Assembly (NCBI GenBank): GCA_002439165.1
Contig: DJTE01000048.1
Coordinates: 210,089-274,088, forward strand
Origin: Chryseobacterium indologenes
GTDB lineage: Bacteria; Bacteroidota; Bacteroidia; Flavobacteriales; Weeksellaceae
DNA: 64,000 nucleotides
Reading direction: 5' to 3'
Shown here: one piece after another, positions 17,304-26,216 of the stretch
Position numbering within the stretch: position 1 is the stretch's first letter
Layout of the letters: every line of letters starts with the position of its first letter
Program-made: the position numbers and the translations under genes
The notes under the pieces: model-generated
The model's input: only the letters and a program-made list of their open reading frames with translations
What the model was told of the DNA's origin: nothing
The model's database searches: none

Positions 17304-17511
17304 ATACTTTCTTAATGCTTTTATGCTGTAATTTTCCGTTCCGGAAAATAAGGAAGAGAACGGTTTTCATTCCCCACCATGTTTTTTTTATTTCATAATA
17401 CCAGATATCATCCGGAAAAAAATTGAAGCCGTGGCCAAGTTCTTCAGCAACTTCTTTTTTAGAGAAGCCCAAAAGAAAGTCTTTTTCATACAGTCGCTTA
17501 TCTGGCGTCAT
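17260..17511 (-). CDS. Small protein with SmpA/BamE-like pattern
   Basis: The 83-residue frame contains FLLGFSKKEVAEELGHGFN followed by aromatic strands (DDIWYYEIKKTWWGMKTVLF). This G-x-S-K-x-E-V-x-x-x-L-G start followed by a short beta sheet resembles small SmpA/BamE-type folds. It has no signal peptide. It overlaps the following HTH gene by 44 bases, unusual but seen in compact clusters. It is probably translated as part of the leftward cluster. Function is unknown. Confidence 0.6.
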   Translation of the reverse strand: MTPDKRLYEKDFLLGFSKKEVAEELGHGFNFFPDDIWYYEIKKTWWGMKTVLFLIFRNGKLQHKSIKKVYGKIYKTKLPENLQ

Positions 17512-17538
17512 ACAATCTTGATTTTTGATTGGATTATT

Positions 17539-17739
17539 TTACAGATCAATTCTGAAATGGCAGTCATAGATGATCCCTCTGCAGGTAGAAATATGCAACC
17601 GTTTTTTTAAAATGCCGAAACAATAGCGTTTTAGTTCAAAAGCATACCTTGAACTGTACATTCTTACTGTTCTCTGCCCTACAAGTTCCTCTGCTTCTTC
17701 TATTGTTTTTCCAATCAGGATCATTTCAGTGAGTATCAT
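17539..17739 (-). CDS. Small protein with an IGKTIEEAEELVG motif
   Basis: The 66-residue product contains LIGKTIEEAEELVGQRTVRM near its start. This is the same kind of motif as the neighbour at 17260, so the two may be paralogues of one small fold. The remainder is basic and aromatic (FELKRYCFGILKKRLH), with four cysteines or histidines near the end. It sits between the two HTH genes on the same strand with short gaps. No family is recognised with confidence. Confidence 0.5.
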   Translation of the reverse strand: MILTEMILIGKTIEEAEELVGQRTVRMYSSRYAFELKRYCFGILKKRLHISTCRGIIYDCHFRIDL

Positions 17740-17758
17740 ATTTAAGCTGTATTTAAAA

Positions 17759-18205
17759 TTAACTGGCCGCTTTACTGCTGTATTTATCCATCCATTTATA
17801 CAGCGTGGTCTTAGGGATTCTGTATTCTTCTATCACCTGATGTCTTGTTTTTTCTCCGGTCAGGATCAGTTCCATAATAAAGTCTATGATCTCTTTTGTA
17901 TAAATATTTTTCCGGAACTGCGGAAGGTCAGTTTTTTTCTTTTCTGCAAGCCGGCTCAGATTGGCATTAGCAGGAGGTGAATAAAGTATCAGATGCTGGG
18001 AATATACCCTGAAGAAGTCATATTCCAGCAGTTTACTCCACTTCAGCATCAGATCAGAGGGCATATCCTGCTGCTGGTACATGATTTTCAACTCATCTTC
18101 TGTACATTTCAAAAACCTGCATATTCTGAATGTATCAATTTCACATTCTGCTACTCTCTTTTTTACCAGTTTTCCAACATGGATATTTTTAAAATCAGTG
18201 TTCAT
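17759..18205 (-). CDS. Helix-turn-helix protein of a Chryseobacterium transposase-like family
   Basis: The 148-residue protein has two predicted DNA-binding regions. The N-terminal one contains FRICRFLKCTEDELKIMYQ. The C-terminal HTH (about 118-143) contains TRHQVIEEYRIPKTTLYKW. The middle carries YDFFRVYSQHLILYSPPA, a motif remembered from conserved Chryseobacterium proteins often labelled 'transposase' or 'helix-turn-helix protein'. Its start overlaps the gene before it by 11 bases. No transposase catalytic domain accompanies it. It may act with the HTH protein at 16920 as a regulator pair. Confidence 0.75.
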   Translation of the reverse strand: MNTDFKNIHVGKLVKKRVAECEIDTFRICRFLKCTEDELKIMYQQQDMPSDLMLKWSKLLEYDFFRVYSQHLILYSPPANANLSRLAEKKKTDLPQFRKNIYTKEIIDFIMELILTGEKTRHQVIEEYRIPKTTLYKWMDKYSSKAAS

Positions 18206-18647
18206 TATTATTTATCTTTTTTATAGTTTCCAGGGAGTCTGTAAGATCTTTCATTTGCCTGTCATTAAAACCGGCTATCTGAAGTTTCACTTTAAATCCT
18301 TTTCTCTTATCCGTATCCAATACGATAACCAGGGTACAAACCATCTGTTTTTCTTCAAGGGTGAAATCTCTCAGATACTGTCTCGGAAATTCAGCGAAAG
18401 GCGATATCTTTTTCCGTTGGTAAAAAGGATGAAACTTTTTAATGGTTATGCATTCTCCTGAAAATTCATATTCAATACATTTAATCTTTAAAGACATTCT
18501 CAGCAAGGCTGCTCCTGCTATAAAAAGGATAACTTTGACAGCTGTATTCCAATTTGTGCAGGCCAGGGCGAAAAAAATAACAAAGATCACGGCTGTTAAA
18601 ACCTTCATGACCGTCTGCATTGTATGAAAATTATTAATTTTTGTCAT
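18195..18647 (-). CDS. Small two-helix membrane protein
   Basis: A start at 18647 gives MTKINNFHTMQTVMKVL. A longer frame beginning at 18788 would overlap the upstream gene by 62 bases and has no sensible start. Two adjacent membrane helices (TAVIFVIFFALAC and KVILFIAGAALL, residues about 15-45) precede a cytoplasmic domain of about 105 residues (IKCIEYEFSGECITIKKFHP) resembling PH-like beta domains. It overlaps the HTH gene downstream by 11 bases. Function is unknown; the coupling suggests a membrane input for the HTH cluster, which is inference. Confidence 0.6.
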   Translation of the reverse strand: MTKINNFHTMQTVMKVLTAVIFVIFFALACTNWNTAVKVILFIAGAALLRMSLKIKCIEYEFSGECITIKKFHPFYQRKKISPFAEFPRQYLRDFTLEEKQMVCTLVIVLDTDKRKGFKVKLQIAGFNDRQMKDLTDSLETIKKINNNEH

Positions 18648-18679
18648 TTCTGAAATTTGTAAAAGCAGCAGAAGAGGAC

Positions 18680-18698
18680 TATTTCTACCCCTCATTCT
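18680..18698 (+). repeat. ATTTCTACCCCT motif copy 1
   Basis: ATTTCTACCCCT lies between the membrane-protein start at 18647 and the surface-protein stop at 18727. The same core recurs at 24869 and 47172. Confidence 0.35.
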
Positions 18699-18726
18699 GC
18701 GGCTCAAAACTAAACTGATGATTTCT

Positions 18727-19269
18727 TTATTTCCAGTAGCTCCAGTTGGCTCCATCATATACTGCCAGCATATCAGAAGCGGGGTCATATACCATAGTTC
18801 CTGCCACGGAGCTTTTCATGGTCAGATGCGGATTGGCCACAACAGGTAAAATCATTGCCTTTGTTGTAGATTCCAATACCAAAGTTCCCGGCTTACTTGT
18901 TGTTGCAGCTCCGATAATCACTCCTGCTGTTGCGGAAGCGTCTGTTCCTGTATTGGAAAGAGCATGCAGGACACCCTGCCCCTGATCGGTAAGTGAAGTC
19001 CAGCCTCCGGCATTGTTATTATTTTTCTCTTCCCATACTTCCACAGCTTTATCCGCTGTATTAAAAATAAATGTTCCTCCTGCTGCTCCTGAAGCCGAGG
19101 CCACTGAAGGCAGTATAATTCCTTTATTTCCGGGACCAAATTCTACAAGTGCACTCTGATTCGTTACATTGTCTTTACCAAATGCTACCTGAGCCTTTAC
19201 ACTGCTCAGTAAAGAAGCAGAGAACAGGGCTATTGATGTAATTATTATATTTTTCATTTCTAATTTCAT
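18727..19269 (-). CDS. Secreted protein with paired 'VYDGANW' modules
   Basis: The 180-residue product has a signal peptide (about 1-26, ending SVKAQ). Two copies of a short module follow. Each runs from a P-x-V-A stretch through G-T/GGTFIFNT or G-TMVYDP to a final tryptophan strand (VEVWEEKNNN..GGWTSLTD; LAVYDGANWSYW). The same module closes the 949-residue neighbour at 19346 (EGMVIYNTDL..GWNCIKRG). Such tails occur in many flavobacterial surface proteins. No type IX sorting domain is seen. It is probably co-transcribed with 19346, separated by an internal hairpin. Confidence 0.8.
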   Translation of the reverse strand: MKLEMKNIIITSIALFSASLLSSVKAQVAFGKDNVTNQSALVEFGPGNKGIILPSVASASGAAGGTFIFNTADKAVEVWEEKNNNNAGGWTSLTDQGQGVLHALSNTGTDASATAGVIIGAATTSKPGTLVLESTTKAMILPVVANPHLTMKSSVAGTMVYDPASDMLAVYDGANWSYWK

Positions 19270-19280
19270 TTTTTAATTAT

Positions 19281-19318
19281 TAAAAAGCTGCCAGGATATT
19301 GTTTTCCGCTATCCCGGC
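19281..19318 (-). terminator. Weak terminator or attenuator between surface-protein genes
   Basis: On the minus strand GCCGGGATA and TATCCTGGC pair with one mismatch, followed by AGCTTTTT. It may reduce read-through from the 949-residue gene into the 180-residue gene. Confidence 0.5.
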
Positions 19319-19345
19319 AATCTTTAAAAACTCAATCACCTGTTA

Positions 19346-22195
19346 TTATTCGTTACAGCCTCTTTTGATACAGTTCCATCCGGTACGGGAAGTATCTACT
19401 CCCGGAGCGGTTCCCCTGTAAAGCTGAACGCATTTTAAATCTGTATTGTAAATCACCATTCCTTCTACGGCAACCAAAGCATCTCTCTGAGCCGTTGTCA
19501 TATGAGTAATTACCAGACCTTTTCCTGCACTATCCAGAACAAGCTGTCCGTTCGGAACATTTTTAGGCCAGTTGGCAGCAGTAATTGACGGTTTGGTAAG
19601 GATTCCGATCTGTGCATAGCTGTCCGGTGTACCTGTTGCCCCCGGTTTGATGCAGTGGCAAGGCACTATTTTCTTACCGGATCCGTAACCGGTCATATAA
19701 GTTGGACCTACCACTACCTGTGTTGCCGTAACGATATTGGCAGAGGCTACGTTCCATGTTATCGTATTAAAAACTGCTCCGTTATATAGCTCCAAAGGAA
19801 ATAAAGGACCTCCTGAAGTTTTACTTCCAAACAGTGTTACCGCTCCTGTTGCACTGATGTTAACTCTTATCGATGGAGCAGATGGTGTTCCTATGATCTG
19901 CCAGATGCTCGGTACTCCACCAGATTCATAAACAGATCCGTCTGCGAAACGGATATTCGGTACTCCCGTAGAAAACTGAATTTCCTGTGTGGCAAGCTGA
20001 GTTCCGTTAATGTTAAGATTAAAAGAATTATCAAGCGTATAAATATCGAATACAAATCCGAAATCAGTTGCCGGCTGGGAGAAGGTCACAGGCTCGCCAT
20101 CTGCTGTGCTGAATGCATTCCCCAGAACATCTTCGGTACAGATAGGTGTCGGAGAGAACATTACATTGCTGTTATCCAACAAGTTATTACAACTACCTCC
20201 CAAACCGTTATTGGCACATTCATATTCTGCATTGGTAGGCGGAACTGCCGGGTTAGGGTTGGTAGCATCCGGGTCAGTGACATCATTCGGACGGAGGATT
20301 CCTGCTTTTACTGTTAAGTTTCCTGGTGTTGCAGAAGCTGTAACGGTTACTGTAAATTTATACGTAATCTCACATCCGTTAGGTAAATTCAGTGAGGATG
20401 AATAGGTACGGGTAGCCGGATTATAAGTCATAGCCACTGATTCACTTCCACATCCGTTGGCTGTAAAGACAAAAGACTGCGGATCAAGACCAGGCGGAAT
20501 CGTAAAGGTAAACGGAGCTCCCGTAACACCGCTTGGGCCATCATTCTTCACTTTTACTGTATAGGTAAGCATTTCTCCTGCTGAAACCGCAGATTTATCA
20601 GGTATTACCTGAGATACTTTTAAGTCTGCAATTTTTACTTCTACAGTCGTAGCAATTGTAGATACATTTCCTTTAATGAATGTCCATGTATCAATTGACC
20701 TTACATCACCGAACAGCCCGGAGGTTCCTGTTCCTCCTACTCCCCAGATATGTCCGTTGCTGGCACTGCTGATTCCGGCACTGTTTACCGGAGGCAGATG
20801 GGTATTGTTTTTAGGGTTGGAAGAAGTTCCGGTGCTTCCGTTAGGAATATCGGTATCGTTCCAGTAAACAAGATCTGAAACCACATTATTCAGATTGGTA
20901 TGATCCAGAAGCTGGATAATTGTTCCGTTCCTGTTGTACTCCATATCCATGAAAGGGAAATGGACTTCGGCTCCCTGAAGCTGTACGGTTACTTCTGCAG
21001 GTATTGAACCAGTTGGCAGTGAATTTCCGGCACCGTCTTTTCCATCCCAGAAAATAGAATTGACTCCTGTTACAGACGGACCGGTAAGGGTGCGGGCTAC
21101 AAAAGCAGCCGGTGTTGCTGTACTTTGAATGACAATTTTGTACTGTCCGGGAGTTCCTGCGCTAAATTTAATATATCCTCCTTTTCCGCTGACCTGTGCA
21201 GGGGTTCCATCAACTCCTACCAGCTGAAGTCCTGTTACATCAGGAACAATCACTGCGCTTTTAAGCCAGGTAGATCCTCCCGGAACAGCTCCGGACGATG
21301 TTTCCGGTAAATCTGTCGCAGGAAGGCTGTAAAACAGCTTATGGGTGATATGCCTGGAAGTATCCGCTGAATTCGGGTTGTGGGCTTTTCCTGTTAAAAA
21401 GGCAGCCGTTGACTGGTCAAGACTTTTATAAAGAGGATTTTGTGTTGCGGAATCTATAAACCCGTTGTTATTCGCATAAAAAGTGAAATAAAGTCCATTA
21501 TTCCCGTTATTATTTACCCTATAAGTATATCCGTCTTTTGTAAGTACGTATACCAGTCCGTAAAACCCGTCAGTATTTGCAGAAGAAGTTCCGTTGGAAA
21601 GATTCAGGATGTTCGCATATACACGTCCCTGCACAAATCCTGTATTGGCTGTATTGATAACCGATACATCCCATGCTGCAATTCCCGCATTGGTACTGCT
21701 TTGTGTCCAGTTGCTGTTTGCACTTACTGTTGTTGAAGGATCCGATGTTGCACGTGCTACAAATTCAACGCGGTAAATACCTTCCTGCGTTACAGAATGA
21801 TAGATGGGGGTATATCTGCTTCCTCCTGTCTGGCCTGAAAGCTGCGGTCCTGCAAGTTCTGCACTTCTGCTGGAAATCTGCCCGCCGGTAGTATTGTTAA
21901 CAACCTGTGTTCCGTCCGGTGCAAACAGGCGTATTCTTCCGGTTCCTCCGTTCTGTGCGCTTGAAGCCAGAGTAATGATTTCTCCCGGTGTGGCATATAC
22001 ATAATGTGTTCCTTCATTCGCAAAAGGCCAGCTGTCTGTGGTTGTGGTACTTGATCTCAAAAATGCCCGCAGACCGGTAGCTCCGGACGGATACAGATTC
22101 CTGGATCCATCAGCAAAAAGCAATCCGCTGCACAACAGGCATGCAAAAATTATGACAGTTCTAAACTGTAGATAATACTTTATATTATTTTTCAT
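19346..22195 (-). CDS. Large secreted surface protein with DUF11-type domain
   Basis: The 949-residue protein has a signal peptide (about 1-29, GLLFADG). A long threonine- and serine-rich body follows. A DUF11-type beta domain lies near 518-640 (AGEMLTYTVKVKNDGPSGVTG), then a lectin-like stretch (about 690-850). A terminal module (GKGLVITHMTTAQRDALVAV, EGMVIYNT) is shared with the next gene. The DUF11 family is found in adhesin- and S-layer-like proteins. Five cysteines in the last 130 residues may form disulfides. No type IX sorting domain is visible, so the export route past the periplasm is unclear. An adhesin or matrix role is inferred. Confidence 0.85.
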   Translation of the reverse strand: MKNNIKYYLQFRTVIIFACLLCSGLLFADGSRNLYPSGATGLRAFLRSSTTTTDSWPFANEGTHYVYATPGEIITLASSAQNGGTGRIRLFAPDGTQVVNNTTGGQISSRSAELAGPQLSGQTGGSRYTPIYHSVTQEGIYRVEFVARATSDPSTTVSANSNWTQSSTNAGIAAWDVSVINTANTGFVQGRVYANILNLSNGTSSANTDGFYGLVYVLTKDGYTYRVNNNGNNGLYFTFYANNNGFIDSATQNPLYKSLDQSTAAFLTGKAHNPNSADTSRHITHKLFYSLPATDLPETSSGAVPGGSTWLKSAVIVPDVTGLQLVGVDGTPAQVSGKGGYIKFSAGTPGQYKIVIQSTATPAAFVARTLTGPSVTGVNSIFWDGKDGAGNSLPTGSIPAEVTVQLQGAEVHFPFMDMEYNRNGTIIQLLDHTNLNNVVSDLVYWNDTDIPNGSTGTSSNPKNNTHLPPVNSAGISSASNGHIWGVGGTGTSGLFGDVRSIDTWTFIKGNVSTIATTVEVKIADLKVSQVIPDKSAVSAGEMLTYTVKVKNDGPSGVTGAPFTFTIPPGLDPQSFVFTANGCGSESVAMTYNPATRTYSSSLNLPNGCEITYKFTVTVTASATPGNLTVKAGILRPNDVTDPDATNPNPAVPPTNAEYECANNGLGGSCNNLLDNSNVMFSPTPICTEDVLGNAFSTADGEPVTFSQPATDFGFVFDIYTLDNSFNLNINGTQLATQEIQFSTGVPNIRFADGSVYESGGVPSIWQIIGTPSAPSIRVNISATGAVTLFGSKTSGGPLFPLELYNGAVFNTITWNVASANIVTATQVVVGPTYMTGYGSGKKIVPCHCIKPGATGTPDSYAQIGILTKPSITAANWPKNVPNGQLVLDSAGKGLVITHMTTAQRDALVAVEGMVIYNTDLKCVQLYRGTAPGVDTSRTGWNCIKRGCNE

Positions 22196-22296
22196 TAATT
22201 CAATCGTTTATTATTTGTTCATTTTTCGGATTCAGGCATAAACTAACCTGTGCTTCTTTAAAAGAAACATGAAAATTTTAATTAAACCGTTAAAAA

Positions 22297-22872
22297 TCAG
22301 ACAGTAAACGGAGGCGGTCTTATCGCATGGGATTGAGAAAAGTGATGTTCCGGAAACAGATTATCCAATCTACCGGAAACGATGCCGGATCTGTATAAAT
22401 AATGATAGACGTACAGGGCATCCACAGATCTGTGGAATGCTGATTTTATCTGGACTTCTCCCGTTGAAGCAACAAAAAAGAGATCTTTTCGTCCCGGAAC
22501 AAACAGGTCATTTCCTGAAGAGGAATTTTTGGAATATAAAATAGCTGTGGCTCCGGTCGTCTCTTTGAACTCCCGGTTTTTCCCTGAAGGTTTTACCGTT
22601 TTCGGCCTTTTGCTCTGCCTGCCCTTTATTCTTTTATTTTCTTTGGAAATAAGGACCTGCTTTATTTTTATATCAGGATCTCCGATAAAGACAGTTGTAC
22701 CTTTGGTTACATATATTACATTCTTTCCTGAACCCTCTATCGGTTCATCATAAGAATAAGATGATGCATGGAATTTTGAAGAAGCACTGATCAGAATAAG
22801 AATGCACAGTATAATCTGCCTTCTTAAAGAAAGTATACCGGACAGCACATCTGTTTGTGTTTTTATATTCAT
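22297..22872 (-). CDS. Hypothetical membrane-anchored or exported protein ending RPPPFTV
   Basis: The 191-residue product has one hydrophobic segment (about 18-36, QIILCILILISASS), acting either as a late signal peptide or an anchor. It is followed by a basic region (KRIKGRQSKRPKTVKPSGKN). The C-terminus HAIRPPPFTV is a tail I recall from small Chryseobacterium proteins of unknown function. It is about 100 bases upstream of the large DUF11-type protein on the same strand and may be co-transcribed with it. Confidence 0.65.
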   Translation of the reverse strand: MNIKTQTDVLSGILSLRRQIILCILILISASSKFHASSYSYDEPIEGSGKNVIYVTKGTTVFIGDPDIKIKQVLISKENKRIKGRQSKRPKTVKPSGKNREFKETTGATAILYSKNSSSGNDLFVPGRKDLFFVASTGEVQIKSAFHRSVDALYVYHYLYRSGIVSGRLDNLFPEHHFSQSHAIRPPPFTV

Positions 22873-23044
22873 TATTCCTGTGTCAGAATATTTTTTCAGC
22901 TGCAGATATTAAGCAGCTTATGAGATTTGATCGGTACAATGATCAGATAAGTCTCCTCTGACAGGGACAAAGATAAAGCACTAAAAACCGCTTTAAAAGG
23001 CATTCTGTTACCATTTTCCTCAAAATGATAAAGTTCCCAGACTG

Positions 23045-24625
23045 TTATTTTACCTTTTCTTCTTCAAGATGCTTTATAAACAGAGAAGGAGACATAGTGG
23101 TTACTTTCTTGAAGATCGTGGCAAATTTATTCTGAGAAGAAAAACCGGCCTCCTCAGCAAGAACTGCAATTTTATACTTCCTGTATTTGGGGTTGAGTTT
23201 CAGTTTCTTGATTACATAATACACCCTGAGTTCATTGATATAATTATTAAAATCTTTCTTCTTATGAGTATTGATAATAAATGACAGATATTTTGTATTG
23301 GTTTCAAAAAGAGAAGCCAGATAAGGAAGCGAAATATTATTATTGGTAAAAATATCAGATCTTTCAAACTCGTATAGTTTGATGAGTATTTTTCTTTCCG
23401 TGGCAGTGGTCATCGTTACAGAATATTCCTGTTCAGTTTTTCTTTCATGGTCATCCTGGTCTTTTGGAAAAGGCTCTGTTTCTTTAACGGAAACATTTTC
23501 AGCACTTCTTTCTTTATTGATCTGTTCAAGGATTTCATTGAACCGTTGCAGGTTTTTCTTATGTTTTATTCTCGTATACAGCATAAATCCGGTAATAATC
23601 AGAACGAGCAGCACCGTTCCGGCAATAATGATGATATCTTTTCTGAAGCTGCCTTCAGATATTTTATTATTCTGTTCATAAAGCTGCGTATAAGATTCGT
23701 TGATAAAAGCATTGCTTTTTTCAGTGATCTTTTTATTTACAGAATCTTTCTTTACTGTAATTTTCGTCAGATTTCTCAGATCATCCGTTTTAAGATAATA
23801 GTCCTGAGCGGTTTTGTACACTGCATTTTTCAGCTGAAGAAAGCCTGAAGATTCTGAAATTTTTTCAGCGAGATCCAGATATTTTCTGGCATTTTTCAGA
23901 TCTCCTTTCTCCATACATACCTGAGCAAGACCATTATAAACCAACCCGGTAATATGGCTTTCCGGAAATTCTTTGCACAGCTCCAATGCTTTATGGTAAT
24001 GAATAAGGGCTTCATCCATCTCATTCATATAATAATAGTTAAGCCCGAGAAGCTGCTCATTGTTTGCTGAAAAAAAATCTGTTTTCTGGCCGGATCTATT
24101 GAAATAGTTCTGAGCTTTAAGAATATACTGATTTGATTTCCGGAACTGTTCGCGTTCCTGTTCATAGTAAGCAAGCTCCTGCATCACCATTCCCCGCGTC
24201 ATATCAGCCACTTTTTTATTTTCTATCCTATCACAGATATTGAAGGTTTTCAGAGAATATTTTTTAGACTGACTGTACAGGCTCAGTAAACGGTATTGTG
24301 TTGCTAAAAAGCCTGAAACTTTGGCTTTCCAGAGGTTATCTTCCGTATCTTCAAGCAGAACTTCAGTTTTATGGGCATAACTGATTGATTTTTTAAGATC
24401 TCCCGACTGCTGATAGAGCGAAGCCAGAAGCATCAGACTTTTAACCTTAAAATAAGGAGATGAAGATATACTGTACAGTGAATCAGCTGTTTTTACAGCC
24501 TGATTAAAGTTTTTCTGAGAGGTCTCAAGATAGGTTTTAGTATAAATGGTATTATACTTCAGGGTATCCTGGGCATTTACAGCTATACACAGCAGTAAAA
24601 CAAAAGGTAGAAATAATTTATTCAT
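23045..24625 (-). CDS. TPR-transmembrane-AraC sensor/regulator
   Basis: The 526-residue protein has a signal peptide (about 1-18, AVNAQ). TPR repeats span about 35-270 (ALIHYHKALELCKEF, GLAQVCMEKGDLKNARKYLDLAEK). A single membrane helix lies near 329-351, followed by a coiled linker. A C-terminal AraC-type HTH spans about 430-522 (YLASLFETNTKYLSFIINTH, VLAEEAGFSSQNKFATIFKK). This is a one-component membrane regulator with a periplasmic TPR sensor, a layout typical of Flavobacteriia. The signal sensed is unknown. It is followed leftward by surface-protein genes, which are possible targets. Confidence 0.9.
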   Translation of the reverse strand: MNKLFLPFVLLLCIAVNAQDTLKYNTIYTKTYLETSQKNFNQAVKTADSLYSISSSPYFKVKSLMLLASLYQQSGDLKKSISYAHKTEVLLEDTEDNLWKAKVSGFLATQYRLLSLYSQSKKYSLKTFNICDRIENKKVADMTRGMVMQELAYYEQEREQFRKSNQYILKAQNYFNRSGQKTDFFSANNEQLLGLNYYYMNEMDEALIHYHKALELCKEFPESHITGLVYNGLAQVCMEKGDLKNARKYLDLAEKISESSGFLQLKNAVYKTAQDYYLKTDDLRNLTKITVKKDSVNKKITEKSNAFINESYTQLYEQNNKISEGSFRKDIIIIAGTVLLVLIITGFMLYTRIKHKKNLQRFNEILEQINKERSAENVSVKETEPFPKDQDDHERKTEQEYSVTMTTATERKILIKLYEFERSDIFTNNNISLPYLASLFETNTKYLSFIINTHKKKDFNNYINELRVYYVIKKLKLNPKYRKYKIAVLAEEAGFSSQNKFATIFKKVTTMSPSLFIKHLEEEKVK

Positions 24626-25040
24626 CCAAGTGTACTAATAGTCGGAAAATGACAGTTAAAAACATCAATCTCATTTATTCCAAAAACATAATGAATCCGG
24701 AATAAAACATTAATCATTTTCGGAAATGAAAAATTTTAAACAAATAGGTTTGAAGAGGCAGAAGTGCCTGAGTTTATATGCATACCTGCTCATTAAACAG
24801 GTACGATAACAGCCGATGTATCTTGTTTCATAATTTTTTTCTGGTTATAAGGTTGTGTTTATATTTTTATTTCTACTCCTGATAATTGGAGTTATTCAAA
24901 TTTAAATTCATGTTTTTTTTCTTTAAAACCCTCTGTTCAAAGAAACTAGCTGTATTTTTTATTTTTATTTCCGGTAAATTTTCTGATAATACAAAATTAT
25001 ATTTTCATACTTCCGGCATCCTAATATAAAGACGCATAAA
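24626..25040. other. Intergenic region upstream of the TPR-AraC gene
   Basis: This AT-rich stretch holds no gene. It contains an ACTCC-N8-GGAGT inverted repeat (24875-24892) within the ATTTCTACtCCT motif shared with other sites. A short imperfect hairpin lies at about 24786-24815. Confidence 0.4.
24869..24892 (+). repeat. ATTTCTACtCCTGATAATT motif copy 2, with inverted repeat
   Basis: ATTTCTACTCCTGATAATT differs by one base from the copy at 47172-47190. Here ACTCC and GGAGT form a five-base inverted repeat around an eight-base spacer, as an operator might. Confidence 0.45.
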
Positions 25041-25044
25041 AATG

Positions 25045-25172
25045 ATAAAAAAGCGAACATCCTTCGTACCAGATCCCCGCTTTACAAAAGCAAAGAGAAA
25101 CCCCGATCCGGGACCTCTTTGCTATTTTTTTTCAATTCATTGTTTTTTAGAATCGCAGCTCTTTATAAACTT
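25045..25172 (-). ncRNA. Candidate small RNA
   Basis: A -7 box TACTTTTG (25186-25179), with TTG at 25204-25202, would start a leftward transcript near 25172. Within it AGCAAAGAG and CTCTTTGCT form a nine-base perfect stem (25123-25089) capped by a GC-rich region. A second stem AAAGCG/CGCTTT (25083-25050) runs into six T, as in a terminator. No useful reading frame is present on this strand. Rightward, the first stem is also followed by eight T, so it could instead be a plus-strand terminator, but no plus-strand gene precedes it. Confidence 0.4.
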
Positions 25173-25178
25173 GCAGTG

Positions 25179-25204
25179 CAAAAGTAGAGTTCTCTTCCTT
25201 ACAA
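25179..25204 (-). promoter_or_regulatory. Promoter upstream of the candidate small RNA
   Basis: TACTTTTG matches TAnnTTTG. A TTG element lies 15 bases further upstream, somewhat closer than the usual -33 spacing. Confidence 0.45.
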
Positions 25205-25331
25205 TTAAACTGTAATATTTACCAAATCAAGGAACAAACAATTAAAAATATCAATACAAACAAATGATTAACAGCAAATTATAAACATTCCCGAATTCAC
25301 GATAATAATAAACACTTCATCTGATAAATCT

Positions 25332-26216
25332 TTAAACAGAACTCAGATTTTCTCTGAACTGGCTGGGGGTAAGACCTGTATTCGATTTAAAAAACTTGGT
25401 AAAATTAGTCACTTCATTAAATCCTAACCCGTAAGCCACTTCACTTATATTATATTCCTTACAGGCCAGATTCCTTTTAATTTCCAGAATCATTCTCTCA
25501 GCCATCCATTTTTTAGGAGTACTTTTTTCTATTTCAACAAATGCCTTTTCCAAAGTTCTTATACTCACATTCAGGTGGTCTGTAATGTCCTGTATCGTAT
25601 ACTGTCTGTTCAGTTTCTGACTGACAAAAGACTTGAACTTTGAAACCAGGAGTTTATAGGGATGGGTATCCAGAATATCATCCTGTGGCTTATACATCTG
25701 ATCTGCAATAAGCAGAATATTAAACAGGTAGTTATTCAGTATAGAGGTCTGCAGTTCACTGTAAGGCCTCGAAAGCTCTTCACTGATGAAATTAAAAAGA
25801 CACAACAGCTCATCAAATCGGTTTTCCACACAAACATAAGGCAGCTTCAAAGGATCGTTAAAAAGGTTGGTGAGCCCAAAAAACTGGGTCTGTATATTAT
25901 TTCTGCAGAGAAAATCTTCTGTAAAAATAAGTACTCTGCCTTTATAGGAAACAGGATCATGAAACTGGGCAATCTGATTCCGAGACAGAAACAGCATATG
26001 CTTCTCCTTCACATCAATGCAGTTGAAGTCAACTGAATGCTTCCCTTCCCCCTCACAATAAAAATTAACCGCATAAAACGATACTTTATGGGGCTTCAGG
26101 AGTTGCTCAGGTCTGAGCATAAGCAAATCCGAAATCTCTTTCGTATTAATGCACTGCCGGTTATTTTCTGCGTGTAAAAAAGGTTCTATTAAAAATTCTT
26201 TCATCCCTGTGGTCAT
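25332..26216 (-). CDS. AraC-family transcriptional regulator
   Basis: The 294-residue protein has an N-terminal cupin-like sensing half (FYAVNFYCEGEGKHSVDF, MLFLSRNQIAQFHD). The C-terminal AraC DNA-binding domain (about 195-290) has two HTH units: IQDITDHLNVSIRTLEKAFVE and ISEVAYGLGFNEVTNFTKFFK, then TGLTPSQFR. It is probably cytoplasmic. A second ATG at 26204 is an equally good start. It stands alone between two long intergenic regions, so its targets cannot be inferred from its neighbours. Confidence 0.9.
   Translation of the reverse strand: MTTGMKEFLIEPFLHAENNRQCINTKEISDLLMLRPEQLLKPHKVSFYAVNFYCEGEGKHSVDFNCIDVKEKHMLFLSRNQIAQFHDPVSYKGRVLIFTEDFLCRNNIQTQFFGLTNLFNDPLKLPYVCVENRFDELLCLFNFISEELSRPYSELQTSILNNYLFNILLIADQMYKPQDDILDTHPYKLLVSKFKSFVSQKLNRQYTIQDITDHLNVSIRTLEKAFVEIEKSTPKKWMAERMILEIKRNLACKEYNISEVAYGLGFNEVTNFTKFFKSNTGLTPSQFRENLSSV

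Noticed and set aside
16745..18205. Complete insertion sequence
   Set aside because: HTH genes alone; no DDE transposase, terminal inverted repeats or target duplication found.
25043..25198. Roughly 50-codon plus-strand frame starting MIKKRTSFVPDPRF
   Set aside because: It spans both hairpins and the -7 box of the candidate RNA and has no protein-like second half.
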